Source: an uncultured Ferrovibrio sp. | Lineage (GTDB): Bacteria > Pseudomonadota > Alphaproteobacteria > Ferrovibrionales > Ferrovibrionaceae | NCBI RefSeq assembly: GCF_937960835.1 | Contig: NZ_CALGPC010000016.1 | Location: forward strand, 62,001-126,000 | Direction: 5' to 3' | DNA length: 64,000 nt | Part shown: piece by piece, positions 17,971-26,018 of the stretch | How the letters are laid out: each line of letters begins with the position of its first letter | Numbering within the stretch: position 1 is the first letter of the stretch | Translations under genes and position numbers: made by a program | The notes under the pieces: generated by a model | What the model was told of the DNA's origin: nothing | The model's input: the letters and a program-made list of their open reading frames with translations, nothing else | Database searches by the model: none

Positions 17971-18786
17971 ATGAGTTTAACCCGTATCCTGCGTTCCTGT
18001 TCACTCGCTGTGATGGCGTTGACAGTTGCCATCTTCGCCAATGCGGCTAATGCCCAGCAGCCCAGCCCGACATTGGACGCCATTCAGAAGCGTGGCACCC
18101 TGCGCGTTGGCTGGGCGGTGATCTATCCGCATTTCTATCGCGACCCCAAGACCAATCAGCTGACGGGTGTTTCGCATGAGATCGTCGAGGAACTGGCCAA
18201 GAGCCTGAACGTCAAGCTCGAACTGATCGAGGACAACTGGGCTACCCTGATTGCCGGCATCCAGTCGAACAAGTTCGACATCACCATCCCGTCCCTGGCC
18301 ATCACCTTGCCGCGGGCGCTGTCGGTCACCTATTCGCGCCCGGTCTATCAGAGCGCGGTCGGCCTGATGATCCGGCGTGACGATCTGGCCAAGTACAAGA
18401 CCTGGTCGGATATGGACGTGCAGACGGCCCGCATCTCGGTCACGCTGGGTTCGAATGCCGACATGTTCGTGACCCGCGCCATGACGAATTCGCAGATCCT
18501 GCGCGTGAAGGCGGCTCCGGACAGCATCACCCAGCTTCTGACTGGTCGCGCCGACGCCTGGGCGAGCCCGGTCGACTCCTTCATCAAGGTCGGCGAGGAA
18601 CAGCCCAGCCTGGTGCGCCTGCCGGGTCCGCCGGTCGGCTACAGCAAGGTCAGCTTTGCCATGAAGGCGGGCGACTACTTCTTCCGTGATTGGGTCAACT
18701 ACTTCATCGATGAGCTGCAGGATACCGGCACTCTGCTGCGCATCTTCAAGAAATACGGGCTTTCGGAAGACAGCCTGGTCAAGTAA
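17971..18786 (+). CDS. Polar amino acid-type ABC solute-binding protein, family 3
   Basis: This 271-residue periplasmic binding protein starts with a signal peptide (hydrophobic stretch after RSCSLAVMALTVAIF, probable cleavage after ANAQQ). The mature part begins TLDAIQKRGTLRVGW, the standard opening of family 3 proteins, and ends with the FKKYGLSEDSL element. It binds an amino-acid-like ligand. Given the deformylase and hydrolase in the operon, the ligand might be an N-acyl or ring-derived amino acid, which is inference. A GAGGAGG ribosome site is present and a clear terminator follows. Confidence 0.92.
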   Translation: MSLTRILRSCSLAVMALTVAIFANAANAQQPSPTLDAIQKRGTLRVGWAVIYPHFYRDPKTNQLTGVSHEIVEELAKSLNVKLELIEDNWATLIAGIQSNKFDITIPSLAITLPRALSVTYSRPVYQSAVGLMIRRDDLAKYKTWSDMDVQTARISVTLGSNADMFVTRAMTNSQILRVKAAPDSITQLLTGRADAWASPVDSFIKVGEEQPSLVRLPGPPVGYSKVSFAMKAGDYFFRDWVNYFIDELQDTGTLLRIFKKYGLSEDSLVK

Positions 18787-18795
18787 CGAAAAACA

Positions 18796-18828
18796 GCGGC
18801 GCAGCACAGACTGCGCCGCTTCCTTTTT
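18796..18828 (+). terminator. Rho-independent terminator between binding protein and GST genes
   Basis: A 9-bp GC-rich stem (18796-18804 with 18811-18819) and 6-base loop are followed by TTCCTTTTT. It sits 9 bases after the binding protein stop and directly before the ribosome site of the GST gene, so it would reduce readthrough into that gene. Confidence 0.8.
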
Positions 18829-18840
18829 GGGAGGACGATT

Positions 18841-19473
18841 ATGCTGAAGATCTGGGGCCGCGCGACGTCCGCCAACGTGATGAAGCTGCTCTGGTGCTGC
18901 AATGAAATCGGCATCGAATACGAGCGGATCGATCTGGGGGGCGAGTATGGCGGTCTGGACGATCCCGATTATCTGGCATTGAACCCCAATGGCCGGATTC
19001 CGACCATCCAGATCGAGGTGGACGGCAAGATCTTCACCTTGTGGGAATCGAATACGATCCTGCGGTACCTCTGCTCGAAATTCTCTTACGGCACCTTCTA
19101 TCCGGCTGATCCGGAACAGCGGGCCGACGCCGAGCGCTGGATGGATTGGCAGCTTTGCCATATCCTGCCCGGCCTTTCGCCCATGTTCTTCGGGCTTCTC
19201 CGCACGCCCCCCGAACAGCGCGACCATGCCGCCATCGAGAATGGCCGCAAGCAGAACGAAATCTATTGGCGCATTCTCGATCGCCATCTCGCCAGCCGGC
19301 CCTATCTTTGCGGCGAGTCGATGACGATGGCGGAGTTCTCTCTCGGGATTTTCGTCTATCGCTGGCTCAACCTGCCGATCGAGCGCCCGGTCCTGCCGCA
19401 TCTCCAGGCTTGGCATGAGCGGCTTGCCTCGCGCGAGGCTTATCGCAAATACGTCATGCTGCCGCTCAAATAG
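18841..19473 (+). CDS. Glutathione S-transferase family protein
   Basis: This 210-residue protein has the thioredoxin-like N-domain and all-helical C-domain of glutathione transferases. The probable active Ser is in GRATSANVMKL, the cis-proline loop is NPNGRIPTI, and the glutathione-binding ESNTILRYL motif follows. The C-domain contains the MTMAEFSLGIF element with the N-capping pattern. It could conjugate or isomerise a reactive ring-cleavage product, for example in a maleyl-type cis-trans isomerisation. That role is inference. It converges with the IclR gene at 19544. Confidence 0.92.
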   Translation: MLKIWGRATSANVMKLLWCCNEIGIEYERIDLGGEYGGLDDPDYLALNPNGRIPTIQIEVDGKIFTLWESNTILRYLCSKFSYGTFYPADPEQRADAERWMDWQLCHILPGLSPMFFGLLRTPPEQRDHAAIENGRKQNEIYWRILDRHLASRPYLCGESMTMAEFSLGIFVYRWLNLPIERPVLPHLQAWHERLASREAYRKYVMLPLK

Positions 19474-19543
19474 CCATCGTTGCAGTTTTGGCTTCGCGCG
19501 GCCAATGCGCCTGGCAGGAACAGTTTTTTGCTCTCAGGCTGAG

Positions 19544-20341
19544 TTAATCGGCGGCGGCCATGCGCCGTCCCCGGCCGGACATGTCCGGTGCGCTGGCTCC
19601 CATGGACTGGGAAATTTCCCTGGCGGCTGCCAGCAGCTTTGCCTTCACGGATGTCAGGAGTTCCTTCCGGGTGAGTGTCCCGCGCGCGGCGATGGCACTG
19701 ATCGCGCCGACAATTTTATTGTCGTGACCTCGAACTGCGGTCGCGATTGCGAGCACATTGCCGAAGACGCCTTCACCCAGGGCATAGCCATTGGCGCGAT
19801 CGGTCTCCAGCAGCTTCAGCAACTGATCGACCGAGGTCGGCGTGTTGTCACCGAAGGCGCGGAACGAAACGCCCTTGAACATTCTTCTGATCTCGGCCTC
19901 CGAATGGTCGACCAGCATCATGCGGCCGGTCACCGTTGCATATACCGGAATCGAGGAACCGACGCTGATGGTTGCCGAGAAGGGAATGTCGCTGAGGTGA
20001 CGCAGCAGAAAGATCGAGTTGCAGCCCTCCAGAACGGCAAGATGGGTGTTGCAATTGGTCTCATCGCGCAGCCTGGCGAGGATCGGGTTGGCCAGCTGGA
20101 CGATATCGAGCGACGCCAGATACTCAAAGCCAAGGCTGAGTACGCCCGCTCCGGCCGAGAAGGCATCGCCAGGCTCCTTGCGGAGCAGGTCCAGTTCCGT
20201 AAGGCATTGCAAAAGGCGATGGACCGTCGAACGTGGAATCTTGAGTTCAGCCACGATTTCGGGCGCCGTTATCCGGCGCCGATCCCTGTTGAGGAGCCGC
20301 AAAATGGCGATTCCTCGCTCAAGTCCCGGTACTCCACTCAT
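19544..20341 (-). CDS. IclR family transcriptional regulator (module A)
   Basis: This 265-residue regulator starts at the ATG at 20341 (MSGVPGLERGIAILRLL). The much longer frame from 20899 crosses the RidA-like gene and the promoter and is rejected. The winged-helix domain (about 1-65) has ITAPEIVAELKIPRSTVHRLL. The C-terminal effector domain includes GFEYLASLDIVQLANPIL and SIPVYATVTGRMML. It is coupled to the RidA-like gene by an ATGA overlap. It very probably binds the tandem palindromes at 20818-20852 that lie in the divergent promoter. It is clearly related to the IclR at 36543 (both share GFEYLASLDI and RLRDET). Confidence 0.92.
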   Translation of the reverse strand: MSGVPGLERGIAILRLLNRDRRRITAPEIVAELKIPRSTVHRLLQCLTELDLLRKEPGDAFSAGAGVLSLGFEYLASLDIVQLANPILARLRDETNCNTHLAVLEGCNSIFLLRHLSDIPFSATISVGSSIPVYATVTGRMMLVDHSEAEIRRMFKGVSFRAFGDNTPTSVDQLLKLLETDRANGYALGEGVFGNVLAIATAVRGHDNKIVGAISAIAARGTLTRKELLTSVKAKLLAAAREISQSMGASAPDMSGRGRRMAAAD

Positions 20342-20754
20342 TTTCGTTCCCCCTCGCGCCGCGATGCCCCAAGGACGGCGACCGCGTCGATTTCCACTAA
20401 CAAATTGGGGGCGGCGAGGCCAGAGACGCCGACCAGGGTCGAGCATGGCATGGGATCGGTGAAGAATTCGCGCCGGACCAGGCTCGCTTCTTTCCGCAGG
20501 GAAAGATCGGTGACGTAAAACGTCAGCTTGACCACGTCCGCCATGCAGCTCCCTGCGGCGTTCAGCAGCGCTTCGATTTTCCGGAAGGTCTCGCGGGTCT
20601 GGCTCGCCATGCTGCCATCGCCGAGCAGTCCGCCATCGTCCGTGCCGGCATGCTGACCGGAAAGGAAAACGCTGTCGCCGACCCGCAGGCAATTCGAAAA
20701 CAGCCGATGCGAAGGCTCGGGAACATCGGGGCTGCTGATTTGGATGATCGTCAT
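20338..20754 (-). CDS. RidA-fold protein lacking the deaminase arginine (module A)
   Basis: This 138-residue YjgF/RidA-family protein starts at the ATG at 20754 (MTIIQISSPDVP), with a CTCAGGAGGA ribosome site. The frame upstream of it would cross the operator. The core is typical: VFLSGQHAG, VKLTFYVTDL and LLVEIDAVAV. Arg105 of E. coli RidA, needed for imine deamination, aligns with a Ser (PCSTLVGVSG, Ser105). Such proteins belong to the Rid groups without proven deaminase action, though 2-aminomuconate deaminases also have this fold. The stop overlaps the IclR start. A paralogue lies at 30766 with the same Ser. Confidence 0.9.
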   Translation of the reverse strand: MTIIQISSPDVPEPSHRLFSNCLRVGDSVFLSGQHAGTDDGGLLGDGSMASQTRETFRKIEALLNAAGSCMADVVKLTFYVTDLSLRKEASLVRREFFTDPMPCSTLVGVSGLAAPNLLVEIDAVAVLGASRREGERK

Positions 20755-20787
20755 GCTGCTTCCTCCTGAGCTGATCGAGAAATCGTC

Positions 20788-20816
20788 TTGACAGGGTTGG
20801 CATGCGCTCATACCCT
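20788..20816 (+). promoter_or_regulatory. Probable promoter of module A
   Basis: TTGACA (20788-20793) is a perfect -35. TACCCT at 17-base spacing is a poor -10, as expected for a promoter needing help or controlled by the nearby regulator. It points to the solute-binding protein gene at 20879. The candidate operators begin 2 bases after the -10, a place where bound protein would block RNA polymerase. Confidence 0.4.
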
Positions 20817-20817
20817 T

Positions 20818-20833
20818 GTCCCATATAAGGTAC
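20818..20833. promoter_or_regulatory. Imperfect second IclR-type operator, module A
   Basis: GTCCCATATAAGGTAC matches 13 of 16 positions of the perfect palindrome 19 bp away (centre to centre). Two sites on the same face of the helix fit the dimer-of-dimers binding known for IclR proteins. Confidence 0.6.
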
Positions 20834-20836
20834 ATT

Positions 20837-20852
20837 GTTCCATATATGGAAC
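20837..20852. promoter_or_regulatory. Perfect 16-bp palindrome, probable IclR operator, module A
   Basis: GTTCCATATATGGAAC is a perfect palindrome with 5-6-5 geometry (GTTCC, six AT bases, GGAAC). It sits between the divergent RidA/IclR and binding-protein genes. Its geometry equals that of the site at 29106-29121 before module B. Confidence 0.7.
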
Positions 20853-20878
20853 GCAAGGCCCGGGGAGTGGAGGACTAA

Positions 20879-21862
20879 ATGGTTTGCAGATTCCGGCATT
20901 TGATGATCGCGGCACTCGGGCTCACAGGCCTCTTATCGGTCTCGGCTCATGCGGCCGACCAGGTGACCTATCTTTTGCCGGCGCCTGCGGCGCGCCCGGC
21001 CTTTGGTCCTTGGACGATTGCGCAATACCGCGGCTACTATGAGAAGGAGGGGCTCTCCGTCACCTTCCAGACTGCCAAGGGTGGCGTCGATGTCGCCAAG
21101 CAGGTTGGTGCGGGCAATGCGCAGATCGGCGGTGCTCTGGGTGATACGCCGATCCTGGTGCGGCCGAACGGCATTGCGGTTAAGGCCGTGGCGCTGCTGG
21201 GCGGCCGCGGCGTGACCCAGCTCATCCTTCATGAAGACAGCCCGATCAAGGGGCCGGCTGATCTGAAGGGCAAGACGGTTACGGTACTGTCCTATCAGGA
21301 CACCACGTTCTATGCACTGCTCGGCATGCTGGCCAGTGCAAACCTGACCAAGAACGATCTCGACATCCATTCGGCGGGGCCGAGCGGCATCTGGCAGCTC
21401 TTCCTGTCGAACAAGGCCGACGCAATGGCCGCGGTTCCTGACTATATCGGCTACGTCACCGAGGCGAAGGGCAAGATCCGGGCAATTCCGGGCGATACCT
21501 ATTTCCAGAGCATGGCGCAGGCGATTGTCGCCTCCGATGACCTGATTAAGACGAATCCGCAGCTCATCCGCCGGATTGTCCGCGCCACGCTGCGCGGCAT
21601 GCAGGATATCATGAAGAATCCTGCGGAGGCCGCTGCCGATTTCGTGAAGGCAACTCCAGAAAACAATGGCCGCGAAGCCACCGTCAAAACCATCTTTGAG
21701 TATTACGCGACCCATGTGTATCCCGGCCAGCAGGTTCTGGGCGCGATTGATCCCGAAAGAATGGCCAAGCTGCAGGATTTCTATGTCTCGGAAGGCGTAG
21801 TGCGTGAAAAGAGCCCGGTGGAAGCCTTGTTTACAAATCAGTTCGTAACCGAGGAGCGCTAA
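20879..21862 (+). CDS. NMT1/SsuA-type ABC solute-binding protein (module A)
   Basis: This 327-residue periplasmic protein has a signal peptide (LMIAALGLTGLLSVSAHA, probable cleavage after HAADQ). The mature part starts VTYLLPAP and continues with GGVDVAKQVGAGNAQIGGA and a GDTPILVRPNG stretch, as in NMT1/THI5-like proteins that bind aromatic or pyrimidine-like compounds. It is colinear with and closely similar to the binding protein at 33960. Module A has no permease or ATPase, so it probably uses the membrane parts encoded at 33143 and 34970. It is the first gene of a unit with the mini-HTH and Rieske genes. Confidence 0.9.
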   Translation: MVCRFRHLMIAALGLTGLLSVSAHAADQVTYLLPAPAARPAFGPWTIAQYRGYYEKEGLSVTFQTAKGGVDVAKQVGAGNAQIGGALGDTPILVRPNGIAVKAVALLGGRGVTQLILHEDSPIKGPADLKGKTVTVLSYQDTTFYALLGMLASANLTKNDLDIHSAGPSGIWQLFLSNKADAMAAVPDYIGYVTEAKGKIRAIPGDTYFQSMAQAIVASDDLIKTNPQLIRRIVRATLRGMQDIMKNPAEAAADFVKATPENNGREATVKTIFEYYATHVYPGQQVLGAIDPERMAKLQDFYVSEGVVREKSPVEALFTNQFVTEER

Positions 21863-21864
21863 GG

Positions 21865-22071
21865 ATGGCGAACGACAACGCGGTCGCATCTGACAAGACA
21901 TACGAGGATCGCCTGGGCGATGCCCTTGAACATCTTCTGGCGAATGGTGCCGACGATCTGGCGGCCCTATCTGCCGGCCTGAATGCTCAGGGCATCACCC
22001 TGCCGGATGGCAGAGCCTGGACTGTTGAGAATCTGCAGGCAGAACTGCATCGGCTAGCGGAGAGTGCGTAA
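21865..22071 (+). CDS. Mini-HTH protein with a recombinase-like motif (module A)
   Basis: A 68-residue protein lies 2 bases after the binding protein stop and 2 bases before the Rieske gene. Its second half reads LNAQGITLPDG..WT..., which resembles the helix-turn-helix of large serine recombinases (LN..GI.TP.G..WT), hence recombinase-like HTH in databases as I recall it. It shares about 23 of 55 aligned residues with the protein at 29476 (YE..LGDA, DL..L, LN, P.G..WT.E). It has no catalytic domain and no metal motif. The strict pairing with a Rieske oxygenase suggests an accessory, assembly or DNA-binding role; none is proven. Confidence 0.8.
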   Translation: MANDNAVASDKTYEDRLGDALEHLLANGADDLAALSAGLNAQGITLPDGRAWTVENLQAELHRLAESA

Positions 22072-22073
22072 CA

Positions 22074-23123
22074 ATGATCAGAAAACCCAATCTTCCGGTC
22101 ACAGCCGAGCAGATCCTGAAGACCGGCATCCTGAATCAATGGTATCTGGTCTGCAAAAGCAGTGATCTGGGCGCCACGCCTATCCGGCTTACCCGGCTTG
22201 GACGGCATATCGCGTTGTGGCGCGATGCGGAGGGCAAGGCGCACGCGGTTGAAGATTTCTGCCCGCATCGCGGCGCGCCGCTGTCGCACGGCTTGGTGGT
22301 CGACGGAAAACTGGCTTGCCGCTATCACGGGCTGGCCGTCGACGGGACGGGAACCGTCACCGATGTGCCGCCTGTCCATAATTGTCCTCTGGTTGGGCGC
22401 AAGCTGATCGAAGGTTATCCGGTTCGTGAAGCAGCCGGCGCGATCTGGCTCTACTTCTCGGATGGCATCGATGATCATGTGCCGGAACTCGAACTGCCGA
22501 ACGAGCTGACCTCTCCCGAGTGGTCGGGCTTCATCTATGCGCAGGAATGGAACTGCCATTACCAGCTTCCGCTGGATAACCGGCTCGATCCGATGCATGC
22601 CATCTATCTGCATGCCGATTCCTTCACTCTGGCCTATGGCGTCAAGACGAGCGTCATCAATCTGACGGAAACCGAGCACGGTTTCGTCATTGAGCGCGAC
22701 AACCAGCGCGGCGTGAACATCGACCGTACCGAGGTTGTCTACAAGCCGGGCAGCAATGTTTTCGTCTTCACCCAGATTCCCTATCCGAAGGCTGCTGGCG
22801 GCAACTTCTTCGCCATCGTCAGCCATCTCACTCCGATCGACGAGCATCGCACCTATCTCTGGGTGATGCGGTGCCAGAAATCGCAGGGCTGGCGCCGCGA
22901 CCTGTGGCGTTTTTTGTACAAGAACAGGCTCGAGGCGCGGCACGACTACGTCATCGAGCAGGACAGGGCGATCATTGAAGCGATTCCCGCCGAGGCGGCG
23001 GGCCGCGAAGCCATGATCCAATGCGATATCGGCGTCTCCCGCATCCGGCGTATGCTCAAAAAGATCGCCGAGGAGCAGGCGCGGCGGATCAACGAGCATT
23101 ATGGCGCGTTAGCCGCCGAGTAG
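22074..23123 (+). CDS. Rieske non-haem iron oxygenase, alpha subunit (module A)
   Basis: This 349-residue oxygenase has the Rieske cluster ligands Cys63, His65, Cys82 and His85 (CPHRGAPLSHG and ACRYHG). The mononuclear iron site is DNRLDPMHAIYLH with Asp172 before His175 and His180, and a likely third ligand Asp297 in EQDR. The length and LYKNRLEARH ending match the VanA-like group, which are homo-oligomers with no small subunit. It would hydroxylate or demethylate an aromatic or amine substrate using electrons from a reductase. No reductase is in module A; the nearest is at 31204. It is a paralogue of the oxygenase at 29725. Confidence 0.93.
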   Translation: MIRKPNLPVTAEQILKTGILNQWYLVCKSSDLGATPIRLTRLGRHIALWRDAEGKAHAVEDFCPHRGAPLSHGLVVDGKLACRYHGLAVDGTGTVTDVPPVHNCPLVGRKLIEGYPVREAAGAIWLYFSDGIDDHVPELELPNELTSPEWSGFIYAQEWNCHYQLPLDNRLDPMHAIYLHADSFTLAYGVKTSVINLTETEHGFVIERDNQRGVNIDRTEVVYKPGSNVFVFTQIPYPKAAGGNFFAIVSHLTPIDEHRTYLWVMRCQKSQGWRRDLWRFLYKNRLEARHDYVIEQDRAIIEAIPAEAAGREAMIQCDIGVSRIRRMLKKIAEEQARRINEHYGALAAE

Positions 23124-23127
23124 AGCT

Positions 23128-24015
23128 GTGCAGAACGGTCATCCGCCCCGAGAACCGATCCTGTTCATCGGGGCGGGAAAGATGGGCGGGCCGATCATCG
23201 CCCGGCTGCTGAAAGCCGGGGTGACGGTCCGCTTCTTCGACATCTCGCCGGCGGTTGTGGCCCAGATCTCCGCCATGGGCGCGGATATAGCGCCGGATCC
23301 GTCGGCCGATCCTTCCGGACATAAATATATCTTTCTCTGCCTGCCAGCGCCCAGCAATGTCGCGCGGCTATTCGATGGCTGGAGAGTTACGCTTGCCCCT
23401 GGCACCGTGGTTGTGGATTTCACCACGGTATCGCCCACTATGGCACGCCATCTGGCAGAGCGGGCCGCAGAGCGGAAGGCGGTCTATCTGGAAAGTCCGC
23501 TCAGTGGCGGAGAGCGTGGTGCGATCACCGGCGATATGGTGGCCATCGTCAGCGGAGACCGTACAGCCTATGACTCTGTGCAGCCCTATTTGGAGATTAT
23601 CGCCAGGACGGTGCGATATGCCGGCGCGACTGGGCAGGCCAGCCAGATCAAGGCGCTCAATCAGATTGCTTATATCGGATACAACCTGATTTTCGCCCAG
23701 ATTATTCGTCTGGGCGAGGAGCTGGGGATCGAGCGCTCGTTATTGCTGGATGTCTTCCAGAACGGCGCACCGGCGCATCCGCTGATCAACGACCGGATGC
23801 CAAAGATACTGTCCAGCAACTTCAGTGAAGGATTTTCGCTGGTTCGGGCACTGAAGGACCTGGAATGTCTGGAGGTGCCTCCCGATCTCCAGAGCCAGCA
23901 TCTTTTTCTGGCCGATCATTTCCGCTCGCTCGTCAAGGCAGCCGTGGCGGACGGCAAGGGCGAGCGGGATATCCTCGGCCTGTTCCTCGAACCAAAGGAT
24001 CTGGCCGGCCGTTGA
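23128..24015 (+). CDS. NAD(P)-binding beta-hydroxyacid dehydrogenase-like protein
   Basis: This 295-residue protein starts with GTG at 23128, 4 bases after the oxygenase stop. The Rossmann motif is FIGAGKMGGPI. The substrate segment LESPLSGGERGAITGD corresponds to the DAPVSGG motif of 3-hydroxyisobutyrate dehydrogenases, and the catalytic Lys is in IKALNQIAYIGYN (usually K..NN). It would oxidise a beta-hydroxyacid or reduce a semialdehyde from the pathway. It ends module A and converges with the LysR gene at 24029. Confidence 0.87.
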   Translation: MQNGHPPREPILFIGAGKMGGPIIARLLKAGVTVRFFDISPAVVAQISAMGADIAPDPSADPSGHKYIFLCLPAPSNVARLFDGWRVTLAPGTVVVDFTTVSPTMARHLAERAAERKAVYLESPLSGGERGAITGDMVAIVSGDRTAYDSVQPYLEIIARTVRYAGATGQASQIKALNQIAYIGYNLIFAQIIRLGEELGIERSLLLDVFQNGAPAHPLINDRMPKILSSNFSEGFSLVRALKDLECLEVPPDLQSQHLFLADHFRSLVKAAVADGKGERDILGLFLEPKDLAGR

Positions 24016-24028
24016 TGCCGCGCGCCTT

Positions 24029-24967
24029 TCAAGGCTTCAGCTTGGCAACGAGGCTATCGGCGGTCTGCAAAAGACATTCGATGAACCGGGCGGCAGGCGG
24101 CGTGGGCGCATGCAGCTTGGAATAATAAATGCAGGTTCGCAGCAGGACGCGCGGCCGGAAAGGCCTGGCGACGAGTCCGGGAAAGATGCCTTCTGCAATA
24201 ACGAGCGGATTGATCAATCCGATCCCGATTCCCTGCTGTACCAGGCTGCAGACGCCGATGGCGTTGGCCGCGACGATCGGGGTCGTATAGGCGACGCCAG
24301 CCTGCTGGAACATTGCACCGATCAGATGGGTGGTGGCGGAGTCGGCCGGCAGGCCGATCAGGGTTTCCTGTGCCAGGTCCTGCGGCCGGATCGTCGTGTT
24401 CCGGGCCAGCCGATGTGCTTTCGGCAGGACGGCAACCAGCCAGGTTTCGCATAGATCCTGCGCCGTGCAGAGCTGCATGACACGGGCATCAATTTCACGA
24501 ACTAGCGGTGTGCCGACTCCCAGATCGACATGATAGCTGGCCACCTTGTCGAGCAGGTTGCGGGTACTGTCGATCTGGACCTCAACGCGGATATCGGGCC
24601 ATTGCGCATGAAAGCGTTTGATGGCGGCAGGCAGCAGCGACGCAAGGGCTGGCCCCGCGGTACCGATGACCAGATGACCGATATCGCCGCCGCGCAAGGC
24701 CAGCGCCACCTCGCGCGCTCTTTCCAGGTGATCGACGGCGCGTTGCGCAAACGGCATCAGCCGCTCAGCTTCGGCGGTCGGCGTCAGCCGGCCGTTGACA
24801 TGCCGGAACAGGGTCAGCCCGGTCTCCCGTTCCAGGGTTTTCAGGCTTTTGCTGACGGCCGCCAGCGAGATGCCGAGCTTGTCGGCGGCTTCCGCCATGT
24901 TGCGGCTCAGCAGCATGGTCAGAAAGATCTCGAAATGGCGGGTGGTGACGGAATTCGGCGGCAGCAT
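24029..24967 (-). CDS. LysR family transcriptional regulator
   Basis: This 312-residue LysR-type regulator has an N-terminal winged helix-turn-helix (about residues 8-66: HFEIFLTMLLSRNMAEAADKL, here only partly quoted, then LAAVSKSLKTLERETG). A periplasmic-binding-like effector domain follows (IGTAGPALASLLPAAIKRFHA). It is divergent from the bicupin gene at 25071 and its own start is 13 bases from an inverted repeat of the T-N11-A type. It therefore probably controls the bicupin and hydrolase pair and itself. The effector is unknown. Confidence 0.93.
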   Translation of the reverse strand: MLPPNSVTTRHFEIFLTMLLSRNMAEAADKLGISLAAVSKSLKTLERETGLTLFRHVNGRLTPTAEAERLMPFAQRAVDHLERAREVALALRGGDIGHLVIGTAGPALASLLPAAIKRFHAQWPDIRVEVQIDSTRNLLDKVASYHVDLGVGTPLVREIDARVMQLCTAQDLCETWLVAVLPKAHRLARNTTIRPQDLAQETLIGLPADSATTHLIGAMFQQAGVAYTTPIVAANAIGVCSLVQQGIGIGLINPLVIAEGIFPGLVARPFRPRVLLRTCIYYSKLHAPTPPAARFIECLLQTADSLVAKLKP

Positions 24968-24979
24968 GCATGGCGTCCC

Positions 24980-25008
24980 GGACTTAACCGCAAGTTAAGT
25001 CCTTTTTT
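24980..25008. promoter_or_regulatory. LysR-type inverted repeat followed by a T tract
   Basis: GGACTTAAC (24980-24988) and GTTAAGTCC (24994-25002) form a perfect 9-bp inverted repeat around 5 bases. The core TTAAC-N5-GTTAA is a classic LysR box. The repeat is followed by TTTTTT, so as RNA on the plus strand it could also act as a terminator or attenuator. Its place between divergent genes favours the operator reading. Confidence 0.6.
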
Positions 25009-25040
25009 ATTGAGGTTGCAACCGGACTGGCCTTTGATCG

Positions 25041-25054
25041 TGTCTGTTCAGACA
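25041..25054. promoter_or_regulatory. 14-bp palindrome before the bicupin start
   Basis: TGTCTGTTCAGACA is a perfect palindrome ending 16 bases before the ATG at 25071. It may be a second regulator site or a leader hairpin near the ribosome site. Confidence 0.4.
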
Positions 25055-25070
25055 TCACTCAGAGGCTGCC

Positions 25071-26018
25071 ATGTCCGCCGATCCTGTCTCTCCTGCTGCC
25101 GCCGATCTGGCTGAAGTCATGGCCGGATTCATTGGCCGGCATACCGACAAAACCTTCGACTGGGATGCCTTCCCCAGCAATCGCGGCTTCCCTGATCTGG
25201 AGCGCGCACAGATGCGCTATGTCGGCGGCGGCGGTTCGCCCAAGGTCAACGATCCGGCGACGTTGAAGGCGCAGAATTTCACCTTCAGCCTGGTGCATAA
25301 GCCGGCCGGCAAATTCGCTGCCGCCCATGCTCATGAGGTGGTCGAGCATTTCCTGATTCTGCAGGGCGTGCTGACTGTCGGCTGGATCTGGGGCGACGAG
25401 GCGATTGAGGTCAAGCTTGGTCCCAAGGACATGGTTCTCAACAAGACCGGCCGGCCGCATGGCTTCCGCAATGATGGCGTCGAGCCGGTGCTGATGCAGA
25501 TTACCGTAGGCAGCGGCAAACCCGAGCCGCCCGTCTATACCTGCCATCCGAAGGACAAGCCCTTGGAGCTGGCCCGCGCCTTCGGTGCCACCAAGGTGCA
25601 TCCCTTCCGGCCCGACAGCAGCGATCCGCGTCAGCGGGAATTCGCCCAGCACGTGGTGCGGTATCGCGATCGCAAGCCGATCTGGGATCCGGCCGGTTTT
25701 GCCCGCCTTGTCTATATTGGCGAGGATGCAGCCCCGCCGCAGCGCTATCGCATGGACATGATCCACCTGCCGCGAGGCGCCGGCATTCGCGCCTATGCGC
25801 GCGATGTCGAGGATACGTATTTCGTCCTCGACGGCGTGCTGACGGTTGGCTGGGAGGAGAATGGCAAGGTGGTCGAACAGCGCCTTGGCGCGCGCGACCT
25901 CATCTTCAATCCGGCGGGACGCAAGCATTATTTCCGGAACGACGGTCCGACAGACGTGCAATTCACCATGGTGGTCGGCACGCCGGAACCGGAAACGGAA
26001 AAGTTCCAAGGGATATGA
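25071..26018 (+). CDS. Bicupin protein with one intact metal site
   Basis: This 315-residue protein has two cupin barrels. The first (about residues 80-145) has a full metal set: HAHEVVEHF followed by GRPHGFRNDG. The second (about 220-300) keeps the late His (GRKHYFRNDG), but the HxH position reads RAYARDVEDTYF, so metal binding there is doubtful. The layout recalls gentisate-type dioxygenases and quercetinase-like bicupins, where one barrel is often inactive. It may be a ring-cleaving or isomerising enzyme; the family does not settle it. It overlaps the hydrolase gene by ATGA. Confidence 0.85.
   Translation: MSADPVSPAAADLAEVMAGFIGRHTDKTFDWDAFPSNRGFPDLERAQMRYVGGGGSPKVNDPATLKAQNFTFSLVHKPAGKFAAAHAHEVVEHFLILQGVLTVGWIWGDEAIEVKLGPKDMVLNKTGRPHGFRNDGVEPVLMQITVGSGKPEPPVYTCHPKDKPLELARAFGATKVHPFRPDSSDPRQREFAQHVVRYRDRKPIWDPAGFARLVYIGEDAAPPQRYRMDMIHLPRGAGIRAYARDVEDTYFVLDGVLTVGWEENGKVVEQRLGARDLIFNPAGRKHYFRNDGPTDVQFTMVVGTPEPETEKFQGI

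Noticed and set aside
20342..20899. N-terminal extension of the IclR gene to 20899
   Set aside because: It crosses the RidA-like gene in another frame and the operator; the IclR fold begins at 20341.
21865..22071. Mobile element or recombinase gene, suggested by the recombinase-like motif
   Set aside because: Only the small HTH-like part is present, with no catalytic domain, inverted repeats or target duplication; it stands in a catabolic operon.
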